Of a stretch of DNA of 64,000 nt, positions 1-8,680 are shown in pieces. The stretch is from Chloroflexota bacterium (GTDB taxonomy: Bacteria > Chloroflexota > Anaerolineae > CG2-30-64-16), in contig VGOD01000001.1 in the NCBI GenBank assembly GCA_016876015.1, positions 62,001 to 126,000 on the forward strand, in the 5' to 3' direction. The notes beneath the pieces were generated by a model. That model ran no database searches. It saw only the letters and a program-made list of their open reading frames with translations, and was not told the DNA's origin. Both the position numbers and the translations under genes were made by a program. Every line of letters begins with the position of its first letter. Within the stretch, counting starts at the first letter, position 1.

Positions 1-1260
1 TATTTTCTGAACGCCGAGCAGCGCGTCCTGTTCACCGCGGACCGGGCCATTTTGCACGCTGACGACTTCGACATTGGCGACGGCGATCTGGAACACGGCA
101 TTCCAGGGTATACTGGCAACAATGCACCCTACGCGCAGGCTCCCAACTATGCCCAAGTCGAGATCTACGGCGACAACTTCGATTTCGAGCATCCCCATGC
201 CTCCGGTATCGGCCTGAGTTATTTCCTCACCGGCGATGAACGCCTGCGCGAAGCGTATCTCCAGTGGGGCGAGGTTATGCTGACCCCCAACGACTTTGAG
301 CAAGGCGATCGGTCGTTGGCCTGGCTTCTCTTCAACCTCACCGATCTCTATCGCTTCACGGGCCAGCGGAGATTGCGCGATCAGGCATGGGCGTTCTTGC
401 GCGACGAAGTGCTCAATCGTAGTGCGGTCTACCTGCAATCGTATGGCACCGACTGGCAGCGCGGTTTCTATGTCGCGCTGCGCGATCAGTGGGATTGGGG
501 GAACGAACTCTACACGGCCCGGTCCATGGCGCCGTTCATCAAGAGCGCCATGTACCCGCGATCCTATGCCTACTTCCATGCCTTCGGCGCCGAGAGCAAT
601 CTGGAGGCCGACCGCACCCGCGATGTTCTGGAAGGCATCGTCCGGTATTCTGCAGGCGAGCTCTGGTACGAATTCTCGCCAGAGCCAGGGGATTTCGGAT
701 TCCCCTATCGCGACTCGCCGGACACCCTGGTGCGCGATGTGCGGCAGGATGAAGACTGGTATCAGGGCATTCGGGAGTGCTTTGCGACCTTCATCTACGG
801 CTACCTGTTGACCGCCGACCAGGAGTTCTTGAGGAAAGGACGACTGCTCTTGAAGGGCGTAGCTCTGGGCGAGAACCACTGGAACTACAACTTCCCCGAA
901 AAAGAGGCCTTGACCCATCTGTTGCAGCATACAGACGACTACCCGGTCTGGCGCGACCTCTCGCTGACAGTACAAGGCAATTCCGGCGGCTCCTACACCC
1001 TTTCCTGGACCGTGCCGCCCGGCGCCCGGCAGTATTGGATCAAGTACTCTGACAGGCTGATCGTCCCATGGCTGAATTTTGACCGCTACACGGGGCAATA
1101 TCAGTACGATCCGGCCCAGTACGTCGCGTTCTTCGCGGCTCAGAATGTTTCTGATGAACCAGAACCGGCTTCACCTGGAACGGTGCAGACCTACACGATC
1201 TATGGCCTTGACCCTGGCAAGACGTATCGCTTTGCGGCCCGGTACAATACAGGTTGGTGA
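1..1260 (+). CDS. Uncharacterised alpha/alpha-toroid protein, 5' end outside window
   Basis: The frame is open from base 1 (YFLNAEQRVLF...) with no stop, so the true start lies upstream; the first internal start is a TTG at 52. The visible 419 residues have many aromatic- and Trp-rich helices (HPHASGIGLSYFLTGDERL, RSLAWLLFNLTDLYRF, DQWDWGNELYTARSM), the pattern of six-hairpin alpha/alpha toroids in polysaccharide-lyase-like proteins such as the YetA/PcRGLX group. The last ~95 residues (SLTVQGNSGG to FAARYNTGW) look like a beta-sandwich of fibronectin III type. No catalytic residue can be assigned. The gene runs into the SDR gene with almost no gap, suggesting translational coupling. The family assignment is from residue pattern only; polysaccharide processing is an inference. 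Confidence 0.6.
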   Translation, partial: YFLNAEQRVLFTADRAILHADDFDIGDGDLEHGIPGYTGNNAPYAQAPNYAQVEIYGDNFDFEHPHASGIGLSYFLTGDERLREAYLQWGEVMLTPNDFEQGDRSLAWLLFNLTDLYRFTGQRRLRDQAWAFLRDEVLNRSAVYLQSYGTDWQRGFYVALRDQWDWGNELYTARSMAPFIKSAMYPRSYAYFHAFGAESNLEADRTRDVLEGIVRYSAGELWYEFSPEPGDFGFPYRDSPDTLVRDVRQDEDWYQGIRECFATFIYGYLLTADQEFLRKGRLLLKGVALGENHWNYNFPEKEALTHLLQHTDDYPVWRDLSLTVQGNSGGSYTLSWTVPPGARQYWIKYSDRLIVPWLNFDRYTGQYQYDPAQYVAFFAAQNVSDEPEPASPGTVQTYTIYGLDPGKTYRFAARYNTGW

Positions 1261-1265
1261 GACAT

Positions 1266-2042
1266 ATGAGGCCTGATTCGGAATTCGCCGTCGCGCTCAT
1301 CACGGGCGCATCGAGCGGGATCGGCGCGGCGTTTGCCCGCAAACTGGCGGCGTCGGGCTACGACCTGGCGCTGGTCGCCCGCCGTGCTGACCGGTTGGCG
1401 GCCCTGGCGCAGGAACTCCAGCAGGCCCATGCCGTCCACGTCGAGGTCATGCCCGCCGATCTGACCGATGCGAACGACCTGGCCGACGTGGCCGGCCGGC
1501 TGGCGGAGCTGCCGGCGCTCGCTTTGCTGATCAACAACGCAGGCTTCGGCGGCGAGGGGCGGTTCGCCCAGTCGGATATCTGCTTGCAGCTTGACATGAT
1601 CCGCCTGCACGTGGCGGCAAGCGTCAGCCTGACGCACGCGGCGCTGCCCAGCATGATCGCCCGCGGATGCGGGAGCGTCATCAACGTCGCATCGCTGGCG
1701 GGGTTCGTTGCGCTGCCGGGCGCTGCCAACTATGGCGCGACGAAGGCGTATCTCATCGCCTTTTCGCGGGCGCTGCAGCTCGAGCTGATCCGCACCGGCG
1801 TGCGGGTGCAGGCGCTCTGCCCTGGCTTCATCCACACCGAGTTCCACGCCCGCGGGTCAGACGGCCTGGCGGCGCGCCTCCCGAAGTTCATGTGGATGTC
1901 GGCCGAGGCGGTGGTGGAGGCATCGCTGCGCGGGCTGGCGCGTGGCCAAGCGGTTTGTATTCCGGGCTGGGGAAACCGCATCCTGAAGCTGTTGGGCAGC
2001 AATCGGCTGGCCGAGTTGATCTTACCCTACATCATCCGCTGA
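1266..2042 (+). CDS. Short-chain dehydrogenase/reductase (SDR)
   Basis: A 258-residue classical SDR. The Rossmann cofactor motif TGASSGIG is at residues 13-20, NNAG follows near residue 92, and the catalytic Ser143, Tyr156 and Lys160 lie in VASLAG and YGATKAY. The basic residues after the second beta strand (ARRADRL) favour NADPH. It resembles the DltE/YqjQ-type SDRs, whose substrates are usually unknown. I chose the ATG at 1266; a TTG at 1254 and GTG at 1257 are in frame but overlap the preceding stop codon. It lies 5 bp after that gene and 7 bp before the broken sulfatase, so it is probably the middle of a short operon. Confidence 0.85.
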   Translation: MRPDSEFAVALITGASSGIGAAFARKLAASGYDLALVARRADRLAALAQELQQAHAVHVEVMPADLTDANDLADVAGRLAELPALALLINNAGFGGEGRFAQSDICLQLDMIRLHVAASVSLTHAALPSMIARGCGSVINVASLAGFVALPGAANYGATKAYLIAFSRALQLELIRTGVRVQALCPGFIHTEFHARGSDGLAARLPKFMWMSAEAVVEASLRGLARGQAVCIPGWGNRILKLLGSNRLAELILPYIIR

Positions 2043-2465
2043 GGATCCCATGTCCACCGATAGGCTTCGCCCCAACGTCGTCTTCATCCTGGTAGACGAC
2101 ATGGGCTACGGCGACTTCAGTGCGTTCAACGGCGGGCTGTCAAATACGCCGGCGCTCGACGCGCTGCTGGCCGAGAGCGTCTGCCTGACGCAGCACTACA
2201 CCGCCTCGCCCGTCTGCAATCCGTCGCGCGCCGCACTGCTGACCGGCCGCTATCCGCACCGCACCGGCTCGATTGACACGCTCGAATGGTGGGGGCTGGA
2301 ACGACTGGCGCTGCGCGAGACCACGCTCGCCGACCTGTTCAAGACGGCCGGGTATGCGACCGGTCTGGTCGGCAAGTGGCATCTGGGCGCGTTCGACCCC
2401 CGCTATCATCCCAACCGCCGCGGCTTCGACGAAGCGGTCTGTTTCCGCGGAGGGATGCACGATTA

Positions 2466-2573
2466 TATACCCTGTATCTTCTCAATAATCCGGGGTAGGG
2501 GCACGGCCTTGCACCTGCCCACCGGGGCGACCGCGAGGGTGCGCCCCTACAAATTGAGAAGATACTATACCCT
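2466..2573. mobile_element. MITE-like element (2474-2565) with 8-bp target duplication
   Basis: The 92-bp element starts with GTATCTTCTCAAT (2474-2486) and ends with its exact reverse complement ATTGAGAAGATAC (2553-2565). Inside is a second inverted pair, GTAGGGGCAC against GTGCGCCCCTAC, so the whole element can fold. It is flanked by identical octamers TATACCCT at 2466-2473 and 2566-2573, the signature of a target-site duplication. There is no room for a transposase, so it would be mobilised in trans. The inner GGGGCAC/GTGCGCCCC type of palindrome is a common dispersed repeat in Chloroflexota genomes (from memory). Confidence 0.8.
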
Positions 2574-2590
2574 CTTGCTGGTTCCAGCTT

Positions 2591-2620
2591 TTGACATGTT
2601 ACCGATGATAGTGATACAAT
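2591..2620 (+). promoter_or_regulatory. Sigma-70 promoter of importer locus 1
   Basis: TTGACA (2591-2596), 18-bp spacer, TACAAT (2615-2620). It sits 131 bp before the binding-protein ATG and inside the read-through tail of the broken sulfatase. No LacI-type palindrome was recognised next to it. Confidence 0.7.
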
Positions 2621-2751
2621 GTTGTTCGAGCTTCGCAGCCACTTCGCAGCAGAACGTATGCACACCAGTCGCTCTTGAGCTACACATCTACACCCTCGTC
2701 AGGTAGTAGTCTCAAGCACAGTACAACTGAACACGCAGCAAGGAGGACATC

Positions 2752-4107
2752 ATGAATCAAGGACAGATTCGATGCGGACGGTCTCTCAGCCGCAGGGATT
2801 TCCTCAAAGGTGCGCTGGCCGCAGGCGCGGTCAGCGCCCTCGCCGGTTGCGTAGCGGTTCCATCGGGACCGTCTCCCGCGCCTGCCAAGCCAGCGCCTGC
2901 GAAGCCTGCCGAAGTCACCAAGGTCACCTTCCTCATCTGGGGCGGCGAGGCTGAGCAGAAGGCATGGGAGGCGCGACGCCAGGGATTCCTCAAACGCTAC
3001 CCCAATCTCGATGTAGAGATCATCTTCCCGCCCGGGAACTACACCGAGAAACTCACCGCCATGATCGCCTCTGACACCGCGCCCGACACCTTCGTGTCCA
3101 ACAATCTGCGTTGCGACAGCCAACGCAAGATCCTGCTGCCCCTCGATAACCTGATCGCCAGCGATCCTGACTTCGACAAGCAGGATTGGTTCCCTGGTGG
3201 TCTCGATGGCGGCAAGGTGAAGGGCGTACAATATGCCATCCCTGGCGGCTTGGGGCCGCAGGTGGTCTTTTGGAACGTGGACTTCTTCCAAGAAGCCGGT
3301 CTAAAGAACCCGAACGAACTGCACGACAAGAACGAGTGGACCTACGATCGCATGTTGGAGTACTCTCGCGCGCTCAACAAGAAGGAAGGGAACAAGATCA
3401 CCCGGTTTGCCTTCCTGCCCTACACGCAATGGTGGACCTACATCGCCGGCTTCGGCGGCGAACCCTTCAACGCCGACTACACCGCCTGCTACATGGATCA
3501 GCCGAAGAACTACACCCCCGTCCAATGGTATGCGGACCTGTGGCTCAAAGAGCACGTGGCGCCGCTTCAGGAAGAGCGCGGCGAGTTCGGTTCGTGGCCC
3601 GGCTTCCGCGATGGCAAGTACGCGATGTTCATCAGCGGCCCCTGGCAGCAAGCCCGGCTGGCCGACTCCAAATACCGCTGGGACATCGCCTGGCCGCCCT
3701 TACAGGCTGGCGGTCGCCCCCTGATGAACTCGGGCGGCGGCGGCTCGGTGATCTATCCCAAGTCCCAGAAGATCCAGGCCGCTTTCAAGTGGATCTCCTA
3801 CATCGAGAGCGCGGAAGGGCAGGCAGTGTGGGCTGGGTTGGGGTTCGATCTGCCCAGCCACCCGTCGCTCGTGACAGACTACATCGCCGGCAAGTTCTTC
3901 ACCAATCCGAAGGCCATACCGCCCTCTGTGCGCTTGTGGTACAAGGTGGTGGAGGCGTCCGTGAAATCGCCGCACACGTACATCACCGCCCAGGCAGGCG
4001 ATCTGTTGAACCAGGCATTCAGCCAGATCAACACCGGCGCGGCCACGGCGCAGAAGGCATTCACCGAGGTCAACAAAGACGTCAACACGGCGCTGAACGC
4101 CTGTTGA
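2752..4107 (+). CDS. CUT1 sugar ABC importer, substrate-binding lipoprotein (locus 1)
   Basis: A 451-residue extracellular solute-binding protein of the UgpB/MalE type. The N-terminus has a twin-arginine motif SRRDFLKG (residues 13-20), a hydrophobic stretch and lipobox LAGC with Cys33, then a Pro/Ala/Lys linker, so it should be Tat-exported and lipid-anchored. The mature part starts with a typical beta strand (KVTFLIWGGEAEQKAWE) and has the W-P-G-F-R-D-G-K-Y-A hinge-side motif around residues 282-292. A strong ribosome site (AGGAGG) precedes the ATG by 6 bases. It heads a three-gene transport operon with no ATPase, as is usual when one MsmK/UgpC-type ATPase serves many systems. The ligand is unknown; nothing in the operon identifies it. 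Confidence 0.9.
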   Translation: MNQGQIRCGRSLSRRDFLKGALAAGAVSALAGCVAVPSGPSPAPAKPAPAKPAEVTKVTFLIWGGEAEQKAWEARRQGFLKRYPNLDVEIIFPPGNYTEKLTAMIASDTAPDTFVSNNLRCDSQRKILLPLDNLIASDPDFDKQDWFPGGLDGGKVKGVQYAIPGGLGPQVVFWNVDFFQEAGLKNPNELHDKNEWTYDRMLEYSRALNKKEGNKITRFAFLPYTQWWTYIAGFGGEPFNADYTACYMDQPKNYTPVQWYADLWLKEHVAPLQEERGEFGSWPGFRDGKYAMFISGPWQQARLADSKYRWDIAWPPLQAGGRPLMNSGGGGSVIYPKSQKIQAAFKWISYIESAEGQAVWAGLGFDLPSHPSLVTDYIAGKFFTNPKAIPPSVRLWYKVVEASVKSPHTYITAQAGDLLNQAFSQINTGAATAQKAFTEVNKDVNTALNAC

Positions 4108-4146
4108 GCGTCTGTCGCGAATGCGGTCTACCTGACGAGAACAGCG

Positions 4147-4187
4147 GGGCATGGGGATGCTCCGGCCGAGTGAGGGTCCCCATGCCC
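4147..4187. promoter_or_regulatory. Inverted repeat between binding-protein and permease genes, locus 1
   Basis: GGGCATGGGGA (4147-4157) pairs perfectly with TCCCCATGCCC (4177-4187) across a 19-nt loop. It lies 40 bp after the binding-protein stop and overlaps the first possible ATG of the permease gene. It could stabilise the upstream mRNA or partly terminate it. Confidence 0.5.
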
Positions 4188-5180
4188 TTCTTCATGTATG
4201 CGAGACAGCCGGTGATGCCCCAAAACGGCCGACCAAATCGCTTGCGCACCTCCACCCCGCGCGCGCGGGGCGTGTTGGCGCGACGCGAGGAGCGCGAGTT
4301 CTACCTTTTCGTTTCTCCGTGGATCCTGGGGTTTCTGTTTCTCACCGCAGGGCCGATGATCCTCTCGCTGATCATCAGCTTCACCGATTGGGATGTCGTG
4401 ACTTCGCCCAACTGGCTGGGCCTGGAGAACTACCGCCGGTTGTGGAACGATCTGTGGAACCCGAGCCGGCTGGTCTTGTTTCAGCAGTCGCTGAAGGTGA
4501 CCACCATCTATGCCCTGCTGGAGGTGCCGCTGCGCCTGGCTGTCAATCTGTTCGGGGCCATGCTGCTCAATCAGAAGCTGCGCGGGATGCCGGCCTTCCG
4601 CGCTATGCTCTATTCTCCGACCGTTGTGCCGGCCGTGGCCAGCGCGATGGTGTGGATATGGATCATGCTGCCGCACGGCGGATTGCTCAGCCTGATCTTG
4701 AATGTCTTTGGGTTGCCGGACCAACGCCTGCTGTTCGATCCTGCCACGGCCCTCATCACGATCATCGCCATGGGCCTATGGGGGTTCGGGACGGGCATGC
4801 TCATCTTTCTGGCGGGCCTCCAAAGCATTCCCCAACACCTCTACGAGGCCGCCGAGATTGATGGAGCCAGTGTATTCGCCCGCTTTCGCTACGTTACCCT
4901 GCCGATGTTATCCCCCGTGATCTTCTTTAACCTGGTCACCGGCGTAATGGCCAATTTCCAGGCTTTCGATGGCGCGTTTCTCATCACACAGGGGGGGCCC
5001 AACTACGCCACCCACTTCTACGTGCTCAACCTCTACAACTTCGGCTTCCGTTACTTCAAGATGGGCATGGCGAGCGCCATGGCGTGGGTCCTCTTTTTCA
5101 TCATCCTGGCCTTCACACTGCTGATCGTGAGATCGTCGGCCGCCTGGGTCTACTACGAGGGGGAGGTGCGAGGACGATGA
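4182..5180 (+). CDS. CUT1 sugar ABC importer permease, MalF type (locus 1)
   Basis: About 332 residues with six predicted membrane helices. The first follows EFYLFVSPWILGFLFL, and the cytoplasmic EAA loop that docks the ATPase reads LYEAAEIDGASVFARF with LPMLSP after it. The C-terminus ends in a last helix and VYYEGEVRGR, as in MalF/UgpA-like permeases. The start is uncertain: ATG 4182 lies within a hairpin, and ATG 4194 and 4215 are alternatives, none with a clear ribosome site. The open frame extends further upstream through the binding-protein gene, but that part is an out-of-frame shadow. The stop overlaps the next ATG (ATGA), indicating translational coupling. Confidence 0.87.
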   Translation: MPFFMYARQPVMPQNGRPNRLRTSTPRARGVLARREEREFYLFVSPWILGFLFLTAGPMILSLIISFTDWDVVTSPNWLGLENYRRLWNDLWNPSRLVLFQQSLKVTTIYALLEVPLRLAVNLFGAMLLNQKLRGMPAFRAMLYSPTVVPAVASAMVWIWIMLPHGGLLSLILNVFGLPDQRLLFDPATALITIIAMGLWGFGTGMLIFLAGLQSIPQHLYEAAEIDGASVFARFRYVTLPMLSPVIFFNLVTGVMANFQAFDGAFLITQGGPNYATHFYVLNLYNFGFRYFKMGMASAMAWVLFFIILAFTLLIVRSSAAWVYYEGEVRGR

Positions 5181-6073
5181 CAGTATTGGCCCCACACGCG
5201 GCGTGGCGGAGTTCCAAGCGCGTGCGCCGGCGGTTCCACGCCGGCCTGGTCTACACATGCCTGTTGTGGCTGACGGCATTCAACATCCTGCCGCTGGTGT
5301 GGATGATCTCCGGGTCATTCAAGAGCAACGCGGAGGTATTGGCGAGTCCACCGATCTGGATTCCGCGCGTCTGGCACTGGGAGAACTATGTGAATGCCTT
5401 GCGCGCCTTGCCCTTCGCCCGTTTTTTCCTCAACACCATGATCGTCACGAGCATCGTCCTGGTGGGCACGGTCTTCGCCAATACCATTGTGGCCTTCGGC
5501 TTTGCCCGTCTGCGCGCTCGCTACCGCGACATCATCTTTTTGATCCTGCTGGCCACCATGATGTTGCCGCGCCAGGTGACCTGGCTCTCGGTCTACATCA
5601 TCTTCGCCAAGTTGCCGGGGCCTGGCCCCAGCGGCAACTGGATTGACACCTATCTGCCGCTGACTGTGCCAGCCTTTTTCGGCAGCGCCTTTCTCGTCTT
5701 CATGCTGAGACAGTTCTTCCTCACGGTGCCGCTTGAACTCGACGAAGCGGCGCGCATTGACGGCGCCAACACGCTGCAGGTCTACTGGCACATCTTTCTG
5801 CCGCAGGCCCGGCCAGCCCTGGCGGCGATCGTCATCCTCGTCTTTATCAACGAGTGGAAAGACTACTTCACCCCGCTGATCTACCTGAACACGCCCACGA
5901 AGTTCACCCTGGCGCTGGGGGTGCAGTATTTTCGCGGCTTCGCTGATTACGCCACGCAGTGGCACTTGCTGATGGCTGCGGGAACCGCGCTGACGATTCC
6001 GCCCTTTGTCGTTTTTGTCTTCTTCCAGAGGTATTTCGTCGCCGGCCTGGCGCTGACCGGCCTCAAGGGGTAG
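5177..6073 (+). CDS. CUT1 sugar ABC importer permease, MalG type (locus 1)
   Basis: A 298-residue inner-membrane permease with six predicted helices. It shows the MalG features FNILPLVWMISGSFKSNAE near the N-terminus, the EAA loop ELDEAARIDGANTLQVYWHI, and the hydrophobic C-terminus FQRYFVAGLALTGLKG typical of MalG/UgpE proteins. ATG 5177 overlaps the preceding stop by four bases and is preceded by GGGGGAGG. It completes the importer with the two upstream genes. The 3' end overlaps the converging epimerase gene by 11 bp, so transcription from the two strands meets here without a spacer or visible terminator. Confidence 0.9.
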   Translation: MTVLAPHAAWRSSKRVRRRFHAGLVYTCLLWLTAFNILPLVWMISGSFKSNAEVLASPPIWIPRVWHWENYVNALRALPFARFFLNTMIVTSIVLVGTVFANTIVAFGFARLRARYRDIIFLILLATMMLPRQVTWLSVYIIFAKLPGPGPSGNWIDTYLPLTVPAFFGSAFLVFMLRQFFLTVPLELDEAARIDGANTLQVYWHIFLPQARPALAAIVILVFINEWKDYFTPLIYLNTPTKFTLALGVQYFRGFADYATQWHLLMAAGTALTIPPFVVFVFFQRYFVAGLALTGLKG

Positions 6074-6899
6074 GAGCCGGAGTAGAACCCTGGTTGAGCA
6101 GCGGCCGCAGGTGCTCGATACAGCCTCGCGCCGCGGTCTCGCTGTCGGGCAGCGGCTTGAATTCGCCGGAGAGATACGCGGTGTAGCCGATCGCACGCAG
6201 CACGGCGATGATGCTGCGAAAGTCAATGTGCCCCGCGCCGGGGCGCCAGCGGTTCGAGTCGGATACGTGGAAGTGGAACAGGCGGTCGCCGGCCAGCCGG
6301 ATGCCGTCCTCGATGCTGGCATCTTCAATGTTCATGTGGAAGCTGTCGAGCGCCAGCCCCACGTTCTCGTATCCGATCTGCGCCAGCAGCTCCACGCCGT
6401 CCCGCGCCGAGAAGATGGCGTCAGCCTGAAAGCGGTTGATCGGCTCGATCACCAGCCGGACGCCGCGGTGCAGGGCGAAGTCCGCGCATTCCCGGTACGC
6501 GTCCAGCAGCCACTTCATGGCTTGCTCTCGGCTGGGCGCTCTGGCCAGCAACCCGCGGATCAGCCCCAGCATCACCATGGCGTCGAGCTGGCCGGCCAGC
6601 TCGATGTGGCTCTTGATCCTTTCCACAGCCGCCTGCCGGATGATCGGATCGGCGTCGGTGAAGGAGAGACGATCCTCGCCCCAGGCCTGGCCGGTGGCGA
6701 GCATGGGCGCGGCCAGCCCATTGCGCCGGAGCAGAGCCACCAGCTCGTCGCCGTTGACCTGCCGGGGATCACGGATGGCGAGCTCGACGCCGTCGTAGCC
6801 CATGCCGGCCAGCCGCGCCAGGGTTGCCTCCAGATCGCCGGCAAAGGCCACGTCCGGGTTGCTGGTGGGATGGATCGAGATGGCGAGGGCGAGCTTCAT
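6063..6899 (-). CDS. TIM-barrel sugar epimerase/isomerase (tagatose 3-epimerase-like)
   Basis: A 278-residue xylose-isomerase-like TIM barrel (AP-endonuclease 2 fold). The ketose 3-epimerase metal and substrate motifs are present: IEPINRF (Glu), LDSFHMNIED (Asp/His), FHFHVSDSNRWRPGAGHIDF and SGEFKPLP (Glu). These match D-psicose/D-tagatose 3-epimerases and hydroxypyruvate isomerases, which move a carbonyl or invert C3 of free ketoses with a divalent metal. The ATG at 6899 precedes MKLALAISIHPTSNP, the first barrel strand; the longer frame upstream overlaps the preceding gene and is not used. It is the last gene of the locus 2 tail, 8 bp after the UxaE-like gene, suggesting a shared pathway on a ketose or ketouronate. 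Confidence 0.82.
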   Translation of the reverse strand: MKLALAISIHPTSNPDVAFAGDLEATLARLAGMGYDGVELAIRDPRQVNGDELVALLRRNGLAAPMLATGQAWGEDRLSFTDADPIIRQAAVERIKSHIELAGQLDAMVMLGLIRGLLARAPSREQAMKWLLDAYRECADFALHRGVRLVIEPINRFQADAIFSARDGVELLAQIGYENVGLALDSFHMNIEDASIEDGIRLAGDRLFHFHVSDSNRWRPGAGHIDFRSIIAVLRAIGYTAYLSGEFKPLPDSETAARGCIEHLRPLLNQGSTPAPTP

Positions 6900-6907
6900 G
6901 GTTCGGG

Positions 6908-8641
6908 TCAGGTTCCGGGCCGGAACAAGTCTTCGGCCAGCGCGCACAGATATTCGACGAGCCGATCCTGGTATGCGCGATAGAACTCCGGCGCGAGGCT
7001 GTAGAGAGTTTCCCGGTTCAGGTAGCCGCCATCTGGCCCGCGGCGGCCGACGAAACCAAACCCGAAGTTGTGGAAGATCGGGTCGGTAGACGATGGCGCC
7101 TGGCCCGCGGCCTCTTGTTGGCGGATGCAATCGGCGGCGAACTGCGAGCCGACCGCGGCCTCTCGCCGCGCGTAGGCCAGCGACTCCTCCCACCAGCGCC
7201 GGAACAGGTCGGGGTAGAAGTCGCGCACCGTCTTGCCGAACAGCATCTGCGGCTCCGGTGCGATCTTGAAGTGATTGCGACCGCTCGTGGCCCGGCCGAT
7301 GACCCGGCAGGTGGTGGACGACAGGTCGTCGCCCGAATGGAAATCGAGCAGCACGCCGAACTCTTCGGCGATGCGGTACTGCGTGCGCACGCGGCTCTCT
7401 AGCTCCGCCAGGCCGCCGCCGCAGCGGTAGTCTACCCCCTTTTCCACGCCGAAGTTGGGCGCCACGTGGGTGAAGCGCAACCCGCGACGCTGCGCTTCGA
7501 GCAAGACAAACGCTACTTCTTCGTCGCTAGTGATGCAGGCGCACGTCTCCACGTCGGGCGACCGCTCGTCAATGGCGAACTCCAGGTCGAAGGGCTGGCT
7601 ATCTTTGAGACTTGCGATGTGCGCGGCCAGCGCCTCGGCCGCGGCCAGCGCCTCCCAGTATTTGCCCACCAGCCGGCCGAGCGCCGGTCCGTCAAGCCGG
7701 TAATCGCTCCCGCCGATCCTTCGCGGCGCGGCGTGATACGCCAGCAACGCCTGACGCTGCCTGGCGTCCGGCAGCCTCGCGGCCAGGTAGTCTTCGGCTG
7801 CGCTCGCGCCAGCCGCCAGCGCGGCGTAGTCGAGCGCCGCGGAGACGTCCAGGGTGAAGAAGGTGTAGTAACGGGCGCATTCCAACACATGCCTGGCCCA
7901 ATCCAGACCCCGCGGGCCGGGCAGCACCTTGATGTGATCGGCGTCCGCGCCATAGCGAAAGCGTCCATCGCTCTTGAGCGCCTCCAGCACGCCATAGGTC
8001 CAGAGGCCCTCGAAGGTAGCGCCGGTGTGCCCTGATTCGACCACGCCGAAGCCGGGGTAATAGATCGCCTCTGGCGGCTTGCCGGCCAGGATGTTTTCCA
8101 GCAGCTCTAGCTCTCGCACCGAGTTCTGGATCGTGTTGGCTGCAAAGCGGCCCTGGTCCATGGCCCGATAGGCGCCGGGCCACATGGCCGTGGACATGCG
8201 CGCGCCGATCCCCAGCCGCGGGATCGCGGCCAGCGGCCGCGGCCCCTTGTCCGGCCGGATCGTGCGGCAGTAGCGGTCAATGAGCGCGGCGTCGGTCCGG
8301 TAGGCCGCCACGCGCTCGCCGGGGCCAAGCGGGATCGTCGCGCAGGCAGGGCCGAGCGGCGACTCGCCTCCCTCTGGCCCGATGGCGACAAACAGTTGTT
8401 GCGCATCGGGCAACCCTGCGAGGAACCACGCGCTGCCCCCCAGCACGGCCGCCGAGCCAGAACAAAGGGTCACGGGCCCGGCTGGCGGCGTCGCGTCGCT
8501 GCGGCCTGCCTCGCGGGCCGCGCGCCAGAAGGCTGCATCCACCGCGGCCAACACCTGGACCGCGGCCGCCTCATCCCAGGTGGCGGTGTCCAGGATCGCC
8601 GGGTTGTGCGCCGGGTTGAAAGCGATCTTGCCGAATCTCAT
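6908..8641 (-). CDS. Tagaturonate/fructuronate epimerase-like protein (UxaE family)
   Basis: A 577-residue cytoplasmic protein resembling the UxaE family, which interconverts D-tagaturonate and D-fructuronate in the hexuronate pathway of Thermotoga and relatives. Characteristic stretches include YYPGFGVVESGHTGATFEGL, RYGADADHIKVLPG, FDLEFAIDERSPDVETCACI, THVAPNFGVEKGVDYRCGGG and LLDFHSGDDLSSTTCRVIG, rich in the His, Asp and Glu expected of a metal epimerase. It is somewhat longer than the ~480-residue founder, with an extra N-terminal domain of about 100 residues. ATG 8641 follows an AGGAG site by 8 bases; the GTG at 8644 is less likely. It lies between an SDR and a TIM-barrel epimerase. Family membership is from remembered motifs and the exact substrate is not settled. 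Confidence 0.65.
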   Translation of the reverse strand: MRFGKIAFNPAHNPAILDTATWDEAAAVQVLAAVDAAFWRAAREAGRSDATPPAGPVTLCSGSAAVLGGSAWFLAGLPDAQQLFVAIGPEGGESPLGPACATIPLGPGERVAAYRTDAALIDRYCRTIRPDKGPRPLAAIPRLGIGARMSTAMWPGAYRAMDQGRFAANTIQNSVRELELLENILAGKPPEAIYYPGFGVVESGHTGATFEGLWTYGVLEALKSDGRFRYGADADHIKVLPGPRGLDWARHVLECARYYTFFTLDVSAALDYAALAAGASAAEDYLAARLPDARQRQALLAYHAAPRRIGGSDYRLDGPALGRLVGKYWEALAAAEALAAHIASLKDSQPFDLEFAIDERSPDVETCACITSDEEVAFVLLEAQRRGLRFTHVAPNFGVEKGVDYRCGGGLAELESRVRTQYRIAEEFGVLLDFHSGDDLSSTTCRVIGRATSGRNHFKIAPEPQMLFGKTVRDFYPDLFRRWWEESLAYARREAAVGSQFAADCIRQQEAAGQAPSSTDPIFHNFGFGFVGRRGPDGGYLNRETLYSLAPEFYRAYQDRLVEYLCALAEDLFRPGT

Positions 8642-8680
8642 CACGCGGTCTCCTGCTGCAACACCTCAACCTTGCCCCCA

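Larger units (their letters stand above)
2050..2706 (+). pseudogene. Truncated type I sulfatase fragment
   Basis: The first ~138 residues are a good sulfatase N-terminus: metal-binding DDMGYGD, the formylglycine signature CNPSRAALLTG with the Cys at residue 56, and GKWHLG around residue 110. After GGMHDYIP, at about base 2470, the similarity ends and the frame runs through a 92-bp palindromic element and promoter-like DNA to an accidental stop at 2704-2706. Typical sulfatases are 450-550 residues, so about two thirds, including the later metal and substrate residues, is missing. Removing the element does not restore the gene: a stop follows within about a dozen codons. The fragment cannot be an active sulfatase. 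It may be the scar of a deletion that joined this operon to the promoter of the importer downstream. Confidence 0.8.

Noticed and set aside
2591-2752. LacI operator at the locus 1 promoter
   Set aside because: TTCGAGCTTCG-like bases near 2625 are not a convincing palindrome, and no regulator gene is adjacent.
3186-4181. Upstream extension of the locus 1 MalF-type permease frame
   Set aside because: It overlaps the binding-protein gene out of frame and contains no membrane or domain pattern; the permease starts at or after 4182.
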